Shown piece after piece: positions 57,268 to 64,000 of a DNA stretch of 64,000 bases (within the stretch, counting starts at the first letter, position 1; each line of letters starts with the position of its first letter). The notes beneath the pieces are model-generated. The model was not told the origin of the DNA. It worked only from the letters and a program-made list of their open reading frames with translations, and searched no databases. Source of the stretch: an uncultured Lachnospiraceae bacterium (GTDB lineage Bacteria; Bacillota; Clostridia; Lachnospirales; Lachnospiraceae); contig CAJTQI010000001.1 of the NCBI GenBank assembly GCA_910578645.1, positions 682,001-746,000 of the forward strand. Direction: 5' to 3'. Made by a program: the position numbers and the translations under genes.

Positions 57268-59511
57268 ATGGAAAAAATAAAAGGCTACATACAACATATC
57301 ATTTACCGCAACCCGTCCAATGGTTACACTGTTTTGGAATTGTTAAGCGACGAAGATGAGATTACCTGTGTCGGGTTTTTCAAGACAATGGACCAGGGAG
57401 AGACCATCGAGGCAGAAGGGAACTATACAACGCATCCTGTATATGGTGAGCAGTTCAAAATAGAGAATTATAAAATCGTACCACCGGATGATGTTCGGAG
57501 TATAGAACGGTATCTTGGTTCCGGGGCTGTCAAAGGCGTAGGGGAAGCGCTTGCTGCCAGAATTGTGAAGCGTTTTGGGACAGATACGTACCGAATCATC
57601 GAAGAGGAGCCGGAACGGCTTGCGGAGGTAAAGGGCATTAGCGAGCGCAAGGCACGGGAGATTGCGGTGATGGTCTATGAGAAGCGGGATGCAAGGGAGG
57701 CTATGACTTTTTTGCAAGGCTATGGCATTTCCAATACGCTTGCAATCCGGATTTATGAATCCTACGGTGCGACTCTGTACGGTATTCTGAAGGAGAATCC
57801 ATATCGGCTTGCGGAAGATATTCAGGGAATCGGCTTCCGCATCGCAGACGAAATCGCTGCAAAAATCGGTATCCATACAGACTCTGATTTCCGGATTCGA
57901 AGCGGCATTCTTTATACCCTGATGTTGGCGGGCGGGGAGGGACACTGCTATTTGCCCCAGGATATTTTGCTGATGAAGGCCGGGGAATTGTTGGGGGTGG
58001 AACCAGAAGTGATTGAGCCGCAGCTTGGCAACTTGGCGATGGACAAAAAGTTGGTCATTAAGCGCGCCGCGGATAGAGAAGAGGCGTGCATGGTCTATGC
58101 CGCAAATTATTACTATGCGGAATTAAATTGTGCCAAGATGCTGCATGATTTGAATATTTCCATGGACGATGGGATACTTGTGTCGGAAGAAAAGAGTATT
58201 CTTGCAAAGATTGACCAGATAGAGGCAGAACTGGGGATTGAGTTAGATGAATTACAGAAAAAGTCGGTGAAGGAAAGCGTAACGAATGGTATTTTTATTC
58301 TGTCCGGAGGACCGGGTACGGGTAAGACAACGACGATTAATGCGATTATACGGTATTTTCTCTCGGAGGGGATGGACATTTATCTGGCGGCGCCTACCGG
58401 GAGAGCCGCTAAACGTATGGAAGAAGCTACCGGTTATGAATCCAGGACTATCCATCGGATGTTAGAGCTAAACGGTGCGGTATCCGAGGAGGGGAAGGCA
58501 GCGCGGTTTGAGCGGAATGAAGAGAATCCCCTTGAGGCGGATGTCATTATTGTGGACGAGATGTCTATGGTGGATATTTTCTTGTTCCAGGCGTTTTTAA
58601 AGGCGGTTACAGTGGGAACCAGGTTGATTCTTGTAGGGGATGTGAACCAACTCCCTTCTGTCGGTCCGGGGCAGGTATTGCAGGACATCATGGGCAGCGG
58701 GAGATTCCCGATGGTGATGCTTGAGAAGATATTCAGGCAGGCAGGGGAAAGCGGCATTGTGTGGAATGCACACCGTATTCACGCCGGGGAAGAGCTTGCG
58801 CTTGACAATAAAAGCAAGGATTTCTTTTTTTTGGAAAGAAATAACACAGATGTAATCTATAAACATATGATACAATTAATTATAGAAAAACTTCCTTCTT
58901 ATGTGGGAGCGCAGCCCTATGATATACAGGTGTTGACGCCGATGAGAAAGGGCATACTGGGTGTGGAGACGCTAAATGGTATTTTGCAACGGTATCTCAA
59001 CCCGGCATCGGATGGCAAGAAAGAGTATACTTCGGGAGATGTACTCTTTAGGGAGCATGATAAGGTCATGCAGATTAAAAACAATTATCAGCTTGAATGG
59101 GAGGTTGTCAGTAAGTATGGCATACCCATCGACAAGGGAACCGGCGTTTTTAACGGTGATATAGGAATGATTCTGGAGATTAATGAATATGCTCATGAAG
59201 TAGTGGTTGAATTTGACGAGCATAGGAGGGTTACTTACCAATATGCGCAGCTCGATGAGATAGAATTGGCCTATGCGGTGACTATCCATAAGTCACAGGG
59301 AAGCGAGTATCCGGCGGTTATTATGCCCCTTTTGTCGGGTCCTAAGATGTTGTTTAACAGGAACTTGTTGTATACGGGGGTGACGAGGGCGAAGTACTGC
59401 GTGACAATTCTTGGCAGCAAGGATACGGTGCAGGGTATGGTTGATAACAATTTCCAGAACCGCCGTCATACCGGGCTGGCGGACAGGATTAGGGAGCTGA
59501 TTGCACTTTGA
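57268..59511 (+). CDS. recD2: RecD2 family helicase
   Basis: 747 residues, the length of RecD2. The N-terminal OB-fold region (KIKGYIQHIIYRNPSNGYTVLEL) is followed by helix-hairpin-helix repeats (GVGEALAARIVKRFG; VKGISERKAREIA; GIGFRIADEIAAKIG). The SF1B motor has Walker A LSGGPGTGKTTTINAI, motif II IIVDEMSMVDIFLF, and the C-terminal AYAVTIHKSQGSEYPAVIM and LYTGVTRAKYCVTI. These enzymes unwind DNA 5'-to-3' without RecBC and act in repair and replication restart. It is monocistronic. Confidence 0.94.
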   Translation: MEKIKGYIQHIIYRNPSNGYTVLELLSDEDEITCVGFFKTMDQGETIEAEGNYTTHPVYGEQFKIENYKIVPPDDVRSIERYLGSGAVKGVGEALAARIVKRFGTDTYRIIEEEPERLAEVKGISERKAREIAVMVYEKRDAREAMTFLQGYGISNTLAIRIYESYGATLYGILKENPYRLAEDIQGIGFRIADEIAAKIGIHTDSDFRIRSGILYTLMLAGGEGHCYLPQDILLMKAGELLGVEPEVIEPQLGNLAMDKKLVIKRAADREEACMVYAANYYYAELNCAKMLHDLNISMDDGILVSEEKSILAKIDQIEAELGIELDELQKKSVKESVTNGIFILSGGPGTGKTTTINAIIRYFLSEGMDIYLAAPTGRAAKRMEEATGYESRTIHRMLELNGAVSEEGKAARFERNEENPLEADVIIVDEMSMVDIFLFQAFLKAVTVGTRLILVGDVNQLPSVGPGQVLQDIMGSGRFPMVMLEKIFRQAGESGIVWNAHRIHAGEELALDNKSKDFFFLERNNTDVIYKHMIQLIIEKLPSYVGAQPYDIQVLTPMRKGILGVETLNGILQRYLNPASDGKKEYTSGDVLFREHDKVMQIKNNYQLEWEVVSKYGIPIDKGTGVFNGDIGMILEINEYAHEVVVEFDEHRRVTYQYAQLDEIELAYAVTIHKSQGSEYPAVIMPLLSGPKMLFNRNLLYTGVTRAKYCVTILGSKDTVQGMVDNNFQNRRHTGLADRIRELIAL

Positions 59512-59611
59512 GGACATTCAAAGGATACATTTTATCGCCGTAAGCTGCTCCGGAATATAAAAGGACATATTTTTGGACGCATGCATGGATATATAGAGGA
59601 CAAACACATAT

Positions 59612-60328
59612 ATGGATAAAACATTTCTTGGGACGCTGCTGGATATGGTCTATCCCCGCAGGTGTCCGGTCTGTGATAGGGCTGTCAAGCCCTTCGGTAG
59701 CCTGGTCTGTGAGGCTTGTAAGGAAGAATTTGCGTATATTGAGGCACCGTTTTGTATGAAATGCGGCAAGGCGCTTGAAGAAGAGGGGGCGGAATATTGC
59801 GGAGATTGCATGCGCTACAGGCACATGTTTGACAGCGGAAGGGCACTCTATGCGTACAAGAGCCTGTCAGATTCTATTTATCGGTTTAAATACCAGGGCA
59901 GGCAGGAATATGCGGCCTACTATGCCCGATGTATGCAGGAGCATCTGGGCGGATGGATTAGACGGTGCCAAGCCGATGCATTTGTTCCGGTACCAATCCA
60001 CCCGTCGAAGCGTCGTGTCAGGGGATACAATCAAGCGGAGGTGCTAGCGCGTGAACTTGGCAGAGCGATGGAGATTCCGGTGGAGAGCAATTTGGTTGTG
60101 AGAGTACGCAAAACAGCGCCCATGAAAGATTTATCTGTTGCAGAAAGACAAAATAATTTGAAAAGGGCTTTCAAAATCTGCCGTAATGATGTAAAATTAA
60201 ATACGATTATAATTGTTGATGACATCTATACGACAGGCAGTACCATAGATGCAATGAGTTATGAGCTGCGCGGTGCAGGTGTTAAGCGCATTTATTATCT
60301 GGCTCTTGCAATCGGCAAAGGTTTATAA
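59612..60328 (+). CDS. comFC: ComF family amidophosphoribosyltransferase-like protein
   Basis: 238 residues. The N-terminal zinc-binding region has two CxxC pairs (CPVCDRA...CEACKEEF, CMKCGKA...CGDCMRY). The PRTase fold has the YKYQGRQEYA-type block (RFKYQGRQEYA), ADAFVPVPIHPSKRRVRGYNQAEVLAREL and the PRPP motif TIIIVDDIYTTGSTIDAM. ComFC helps DNA uptake during transformation, though many carriers are not known to be competent. The following yvyF homologue repeats the Bacillus comFC-yvyF order. Confidence 0.92.
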   Translation: MDKTFLGTLLDMVYPRRCPVCDRAVKPFGSLVCEACKEEFAYIEAPFCMKCGKALEEEGAEYCGDCMRYRHMFDSGRALYAYKSLSDSIYRFKYQGRQEYAAYYARCMQEHLGGWIRRCQADAFVPVPIHPSKRRVRGYNQAEVLARELGRAMEIPVESNLVVRVRKTAPMKDLSVAERQNNLKRAFKICRNDVKLNTIIIVDDIYTTGSTIDAMSYELRGAGVKRIYYLALAIGKGL

Positions 60329-60360
60329 CATAACATTATTAACTATAGGAGGACAACTGC

Positions 60361-60768
60361 ATGAATGCGAGAAACTGTAGGAAATGTGGCAAATTATTTA
60401 ATTATGTATCGGGACCGCCAATCTGCATGGCATGTAGGGATGCGTTGGAGGAGAAGTTCCATGAGGTGAAGGCGTACATCAGGGACCATGCCAACTGTAC
60501 GATTCCGGAGGTGTCTGAGGTGTGTGACGTATCTCAGAATCAGATTCAGCAGTGGCTTAAGGATGAACGTCTGCAGTTAGCGGAAGGTTCAGGCATTACG
60601 CTTCACTGTGAGAAGTGTGGGACCGCTATTTACAGCGGAAGGTTCTGCGAGAAGTGTAAGTCGAGCATGGCGAACCAGTTTAGCGACAGCATCCGCCAAC
60701 CGGAGGAACCCAAACCCGCGCCTAAGAAGGATACGCGTGAGAATCCGAAGATGCGTTTCCTTGGTTAG
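60361..60768 (+). CDS. yvyF: YvyF-like flagellar operon protein
   Basis: 135 residues. N-terminal zinc ribbon (CRKCGKLFNYVSGPPICMACRD), helical HTH-like middle (TIPEVSEVCDVSQNQIQQWLKDERL), second zinc knuckle (CEKCGTAIYSGRFCEKCKSSM) and a basic Pro-rich tail. This matches the YvyF family linked to flagellar genes; function is not established. A GGAGG ribosome site lies 7 bases before the ATG. Confidence 0.85.
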   Translation: MNARNCRKCGKLFNYVSGPPICMACRDALEEKFHEVKAYIRDHANCTIPEVSEVCDVSQNQIQQWLKDERLQLAEGSGITLHCEKCGTAIYSGRFCEKCKSSMANQFSDSIRQPEEPKPAPKKDTRENPKMRFLG

Positions 60769-60776
60769 GAGATGAT

Positions 60777-61163
60777 ATGCTGAACGAAAAAAGAATAATC
60801 CTGATGACGAAGATGGCGTCCTATGAAGCCAATGAAGGAAAGAAAAATGTTGCCATAGGAAGTTTTTTTCGGAGTGATTATATAGGATGGCAGGTGCTAA
60901 AGTCCATTATAAGTGCAACCATTGCATTTGTAGTGGTCTTTGGCATGTACATTTTTTATGACTTTGAAGTGTTTATGATGGATATTTATAAGATGGACCT
61001 GATTGAATTTGCAAAGCAAGTACTCCGCATGTATTTATGGACAATCGGAGTATATGCAGCAATTTCTTATGTGGTTTATACGGTACGCTACAACAGGGCA
61101 ATTAAGAGCCTGAAGCTGTATCATATGAATCTGCGCAGGTTGTCGGAGATGTACAGACAGTAA
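60777..61163 (+). CDS. Small two-helix membrane protein, unknown
   Basis: 128 residues starting 8 bases after yvyF, with AGGAG inside its stop region. A soluble N-terminus (about 30 residues) is followed by two membrane helices (IISATIAFVVVFGMYIFYDF and LWTIGVYAAISYVVYTV) and a basic C-terminal tail (RYNRAIKSLKLYHMNLRRL). The tail should be cytoplasmic. No family is recognised. Coupling to yvyF and the following membrane gene suggests one transcription unit running into cdaA. Confidence 0.8.
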   Translation: MLNEKRIILMTKMASYEANEGKKNVAIGSFFRSDYIGWQVLKSIISATIAFVVVFGMYIFYDFEVFMMDIYKMDLIEFAKQVLRMYLWTIGVYAAISYVVYTVRYNRAIKSLKLYHMNLRRLSEMYRQ

Positions 61164-61234
61164 TAAACTTCCGTCTTGCACGGTATGCCCCGCGGCATAC
61201 ATGCTATGATAGTGCACGGAACGTGAAAGGATAA

Positions 61235-62200
61235 ATGATGACTACCTTACTTGTTGCGAAACAGATTATAATGACGATATACAGTAAATATGAGGTATAC
61301 ATCACACCGCTCTTGAAATTTTTGTTGGCTTTGATTGCGTTGCTGTTGATTAATTCACGCTTAGGTTATATGGAGAGTATAGATAAATCGACAGTTGTTC
61401 TGATTGTTGCTTTGATGTGTTCTTTCATGCCGATGAATTTTATTGTTGTCATGGCGGCGGCGTTTACGATGCTCCATTTGTATTCATTCAGCTTGGAGTG
61501 TGCAGCAGTGGTGGGAGCGGGCTTTTTGCTCATGTTTTTACTGTATCTCAGGTTTTCACCAAAAGACACATTGGTGGTGGTGTTTATGCCAATTTGTTTC
61601 TTGCTGAAGGTTCCTTATATCGTTCCTCTTGCTATGGGACTTATAGGGACACCGGCATCAGCGGTGTCGGTGGCATGTGGTGTTATCGCATATTATATGA
61701 TACACTATGTGACGCAGAACGTATCGGCCATTGCGGCGATGGCGGGGGAGGAAACCGCGGCGAAGTTCAGATTTATTATTGACGGTTTGCTTAATAATAA
61801 AGAGATGGTGGTTACCATTGTGGCATTCGGTATTACCGTAATTTTAGTATATCTGATTAGGCGGCTTAGTTTTGATTATGCTTGGACAATTGCCATGGTG
61901 GCGGGCGTAGTGGTGAACATTATGGTGCTTCTTGTGGGGGACTTGATGTTTGAGACGAACGTTGCGCTTTTTGGGGTGATTGCAGGCAATGTGGTTGCAT
62001 TTTTATTAGCGCTAGTATTGCAATTCTTTGTGTTTAATGTGGATTATAGCCGAACGGAAAAAGTGCAGTTTGAAGACGATGAGTATTATTATTATGTAAA
62101 AGCCGTGCCGAAGGTCACGGTGGCAAGGCCGGAGAAGAAAGTGAAGCAGATTAACAGCCAGAAATCGAAGGCTATACAGAAAACCAAGAGCACACATTAA
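61235..62200 (+). CDS. Polytopic membrane protein of unknown function, upstream of cdaA
   Basis: 321 residues with roughly nine hydrophobic helices between residues 20 and 265, then a basic/acidic cytoplasmic tail (FEDDEYYYYVKAVPKVTVARPEKK). No catalytic motif is visible. A conserved SPKDTLVVVFMPICFLLKVPYIVP segment may be functionally important. Immediate position before cdaA (32 bases) suggests a role in the envelope or c-di-AMP module, but that is context only. Confidence 0.8.
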   Translation: MMTTLLVAKQIIMTIYSKYEVYITPLLKFLLALIALLLINSRLGYMESIDKSTVVLIVALMCSFMPMNFIVVMAAAFTMLHLYSFSLECAAVVGAGFLLMFLLYLRFSPKDTLVVVFMPICFLLKVPYIVPLAMGLIGTPASAVSVACGVIAYYMIHYVTQNVSAIAAMAGEETAAKFRFIIDGLLNNKEMVVTIVAFGITVILVYLIRRLSFDYAWTIAMVAGVVVNIMVLLVGDLMFETNVALFGVIAGNVVAFLLALVLQFFVFNVDYSRTEKVQFEDDEYYYYVKAVPKVTVARPEKKVKQINSQKSKAIQKTKSTH

Positions 62201-62232
62201 GGCCGGCTGAATCAGAGAGGTGGTGAGGGCGC

Positions 62233-63102
62233 GTGGAACAACTGAATGACTTTATGGCAAGATACCTTACAAAACTACATATGCCCACAATCCACTGGAC
62301 AGATGTTGCAGAGATTATTATCCTCACATTTGTGGCGTACCATATATTAGTTTGGATTAAGAATACGAAAGCCTGGGCGCTTTTAAAGGGCATTATCGTA
62401 ATCGGTATTTTTATTATGATTGCGGTATTCTTCAGGATGAATACAATTTTATGGATTGTGACGAATATATTTAGCATAGCCGCGATGGCGCTTGTGGTGG
62501 TACTGCAGCCGGAATTGCGTAAGGCGCTTGAGGAACTTGGGCGGAAGAATTTCTTTTCTTCCATTATTGCTTTCAGTGCCACGAAGACCGAAGAAGGGCG
62601 CTTTTCGGACCGCACCATCAATGAGATTACGAAAGCCTGTGTGGAGATGGGGAAGGTTAAGACGGGCGCTTTAATTGTGATTGAGCAGGAGCAGCCACTT
62701 AGTGAATATGAGAGAACAGGAATTGACGTGGACGGTGTCGTGTCTAGTCAGCTTTTGATTAATATATTTGAGCACAACACGCCTTTGCATGACGGTGCGG
62801 TAATCGTGAGGGGTAACCGTATCGTTTCGGCCACCTGTTATCTGCCTTTGTCTGATAATATGGCGCTCAGTAAGGAACTGGGTACGCGGCACAGAGCGGG
62901 CGTGGGCATATCTGAGGTGACGGATTCCCTGACGGTAATTGTATCGGAGGAAAACGGTAAAATCAGTGTTGCTTATGGCGGACAGTTGGAGAGAGGAATG
63001 AACGCCGACAGGCTAAAGGAGAGGTTATCGGATATACAGAATAAGCCGGTGGAGGAGAAGAAGCGGAAGTTGTGGAAAGGCAGGTCCAAGAATGAAGAAT
63101 AG
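62233..63102 (+). CDS. cdaA: Diadenylate cyclase CdaA
   Basis: 289 residues from a GTG with GAGAGG upstream. Three N-terminal membrane helices (about 22-95) are followed by the DAC domain: LINIFEHNTPLHDGAVIVRGNRI contains the DGA motif, and GTRHRAGVGISEVTDSLTVIVSEE the RHR motif. It makes c-di-AMP from two ATP; in Firmicutes this nucleotide controls potassium and osmolyte uptake and is essential in rich medium. The C-terminus overlaps cdaR by 11 bases, the regular arrangement with its regulator. Confidence 0.95.
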   Translation: MEQLNDFMARYLTKLHMPTIHWTDVAEIIILTFVAYHILVWIKNTKAWALLKGIIVIGIFIMIAVFFRMNTILWIVTNIFSIAAMALVVVLQPELRKALEELGRKNFFSSIIAFSATKTEEGRFSDRTINEITKACVEMGKVKTGALIVIEQEQPLSEYERTGIDVDGVVSSQLLINIFEHNTPLHDGAVIVRGNRIVSATCYLPLSDNMALSKELGTRHRAGVGISEVTDSLTVIVSEENGKISVAYGGQLERGMNADRLKERLSDIQNKPVEEKKRKLWKGRSKNEE

Positions 63103-64000
63103 GATTACAAGAAACTGGGGACTGAAACTTGTATCTTTCTTATTTGCGGTTGTGCTTTGGGTAATTGTCACGAATATTAATGACCCATCGACTCCATGGC
63201 GCGTATCGGATGTTCCTGTCACGATTAGGAATATGGAATTGATTACGGAGAGAGGACAGATATGCGAGGTCCTGGATGGAACGGATAGGATAGATTCTGT
63301 GGTGATTTATGCGCCCCGCTCCATCATAGATTCCCTGAGTGACAGTAATGTGGTGGCGATAGCGGATGTGAAGGATTTGACTAGCCTGGACACGATTCCT
63401 ATTAAGCTGTCGACTAATAAATATAATGATAAACTGGATAGTATCAAGGGAAGTATTGATACCGTAAGATTAAATATTGAGAATAAGCAGATTCGCTCCT
63501 TCCCGCTGAAGGCCAGTGTGACGGGAGAGGTTGGGGATGGATTTATGGTGGGGGATGTTTCCACAGAGCAAAATCTGCTCCGTGTATCGGGGCCCGAATC
63601 GGTAGTTTCCAGGATTACGAAGGCGCAAGCGGAAGTGGATGTGTCAGGTTTTACAGGCAATATCGGCACAGATACGGATATCCGTCTGTATGATGCGGAT
63701 GGGATAGAAGTTTCTTCCCCCAATCTGGAACGTAGTATGACGAAAGTACGGGTCAATGTGGAAATCCTGGAGAAGAAGACGGTTCCTGTCAGCTATATTG
63801 CGTCTGGTACGCCGGCGGATGGTTATCGTGTGACAGGAGAGATTGAAAGTACAAGAAACAGTGTTGTGATAGCAGGCAGGTCGAAGGTAGTACAGAATGT
63901 AACTGCCATTGACATTCCGGAAGGAGTCATTGACGTGGCAGGTGCGCGGGAAGACGTGACGGTGTTAGTTGACCTGAAAGAATATCTGCCGGAGGGTACG
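63092..64000 (+). CDS. cdaR: YbbR-domain protein CdaR, 3' end outside the window
   Basis: 303 residues are present before the window ends. A short cytoplasmic start (MKNRITRNWGLKLVS) and one membrane helix (FLFAVVLWVIVTN, about 15-29) lead to extracytoplasmic YbbR repeats: WRVSDVPVTIRNME, FPLKASVTGEVGDGF, VPVSYIASGTPADGY. About three repeats are visible. CdaR binds CdaA and modulates its activity. glmM would be expected next, outside the window. Confidence 0.93.
   Translation, partial: MKNRITRNWGLKLVSFLFAVVLWVIVTNINDPSTPWRVSDVPVTIRNMELITERGQICEVLDGTDRIDSVVIYAPRSIIDSLSDSNVVAIADVKDLTSLDTIPIKLSTNKYNDKLDSIKGSIDTVRLNIENKQIRSFPLKASVTGEVGDGFMVGDVSTEQNLLRVSGPESVVSRITKAQAEVDVSGFTGNIGTDTDIRLYDADGIEVSSPNLERSMTKVRVNVEILEKKTVPVSYIASGTPADGYRVTGEIESTRNSVVIAGRSKVVQNVTAIDIPEGVIDVAGAREDVTVLVDLKEYLPEGT

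Overview
This 64 kb window looks like a chromosomal segment of a motile, low-to-mid G+C clostridial Firmicute, most likely Lachnospiraceae. The support is gene content and synteny: dnaK-dnaJ-prmA-rsmE, a nifZ-like/thiI pair, ireB-ruvX-DUF1292 followed by mltG-like/trmR/trhP, ftsEX with an EnvC-like hydrolase and a Ctp protease, type III glutamine synthetase, acyl-ACP thioesterase, mbl-flhO-flhP, comFC-yvyF, and cdaA-cdaR. Family assignments come from reading protein motifs and remembered gene order; no database search was run.

Layout. 1-15.4 kb: chaperones, translation and tRNA modification (PrmA, RsmE, NifZ/ThiI, MtaB, TrmR, TrhP), RNase J and small conserved regulators, nearly all on the + strand. 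15.4-20.2 kb: GSIII behind a leader terminator, a structured RNA candidate (possibly 6S), tRNA-Gln(CUG), thioesterase, CvfB and a YjfB-like motility protein. 20.5-27.3 kb: a PucR/CdaR-type regulator and the FtsEX cell-wall hydrolysis module, then a ManC-like sugar nucleotidyltransferase. 27.4-31.9 kb: an 1101-residue LRR-Roco GTPase with a C-terminal nuclease-like domain, and an SGNH-fold protein with altered catalytic residues. 32-38.4 kb: a complete oligopeptide/oligosaccharide-type ABC importer behind a promoter and LacI/CcpA-like operator. 38.6-43.2 kb: a MATE transporter and then an AT-rich decayed island with a uvrB relic, a PIN toxin-antitoxin pair and a frameshifted metallopeptidase. 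43.1-48.3 kb: uvrB (behind a LexA-type SOS box) and uvrA. 48.4-52.7 kb: a leftward envelope cluster (LytR-CpsA-Psr protein, a sortase-like lipoprotein without its catalytic Cys and His, a secreted protein) facing a tyrosine recombinase enclosed by two 27-bp inverted sites. 52.8-57 kb: a coiled-coil protein, Mbl and flagellar rod genes. 57.3-64 kb: RecD2, ComF, YvyF, two unknown membrane proteins, the c-di-AMP cyclase CdaA and the start of CdaR.

The strongest candidate for something new is the recombinase cassette at 51358-52648. Each flanking site has two perfect 10-bp arms around a 7-bp asymmetric spacer, and the two spacers are in opposite orientation, the geometry expected of a self-inverting switch. 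A leftward promoter-like sequence lies inside the segment and points at the envelope cluster. Other points of interest are two families of dispersed intergenic repeats, the sortase-like pseudoenzyme, the Roco-nuclease fusion, and a G10 tract just after the lipobox of the ABC binding protein.
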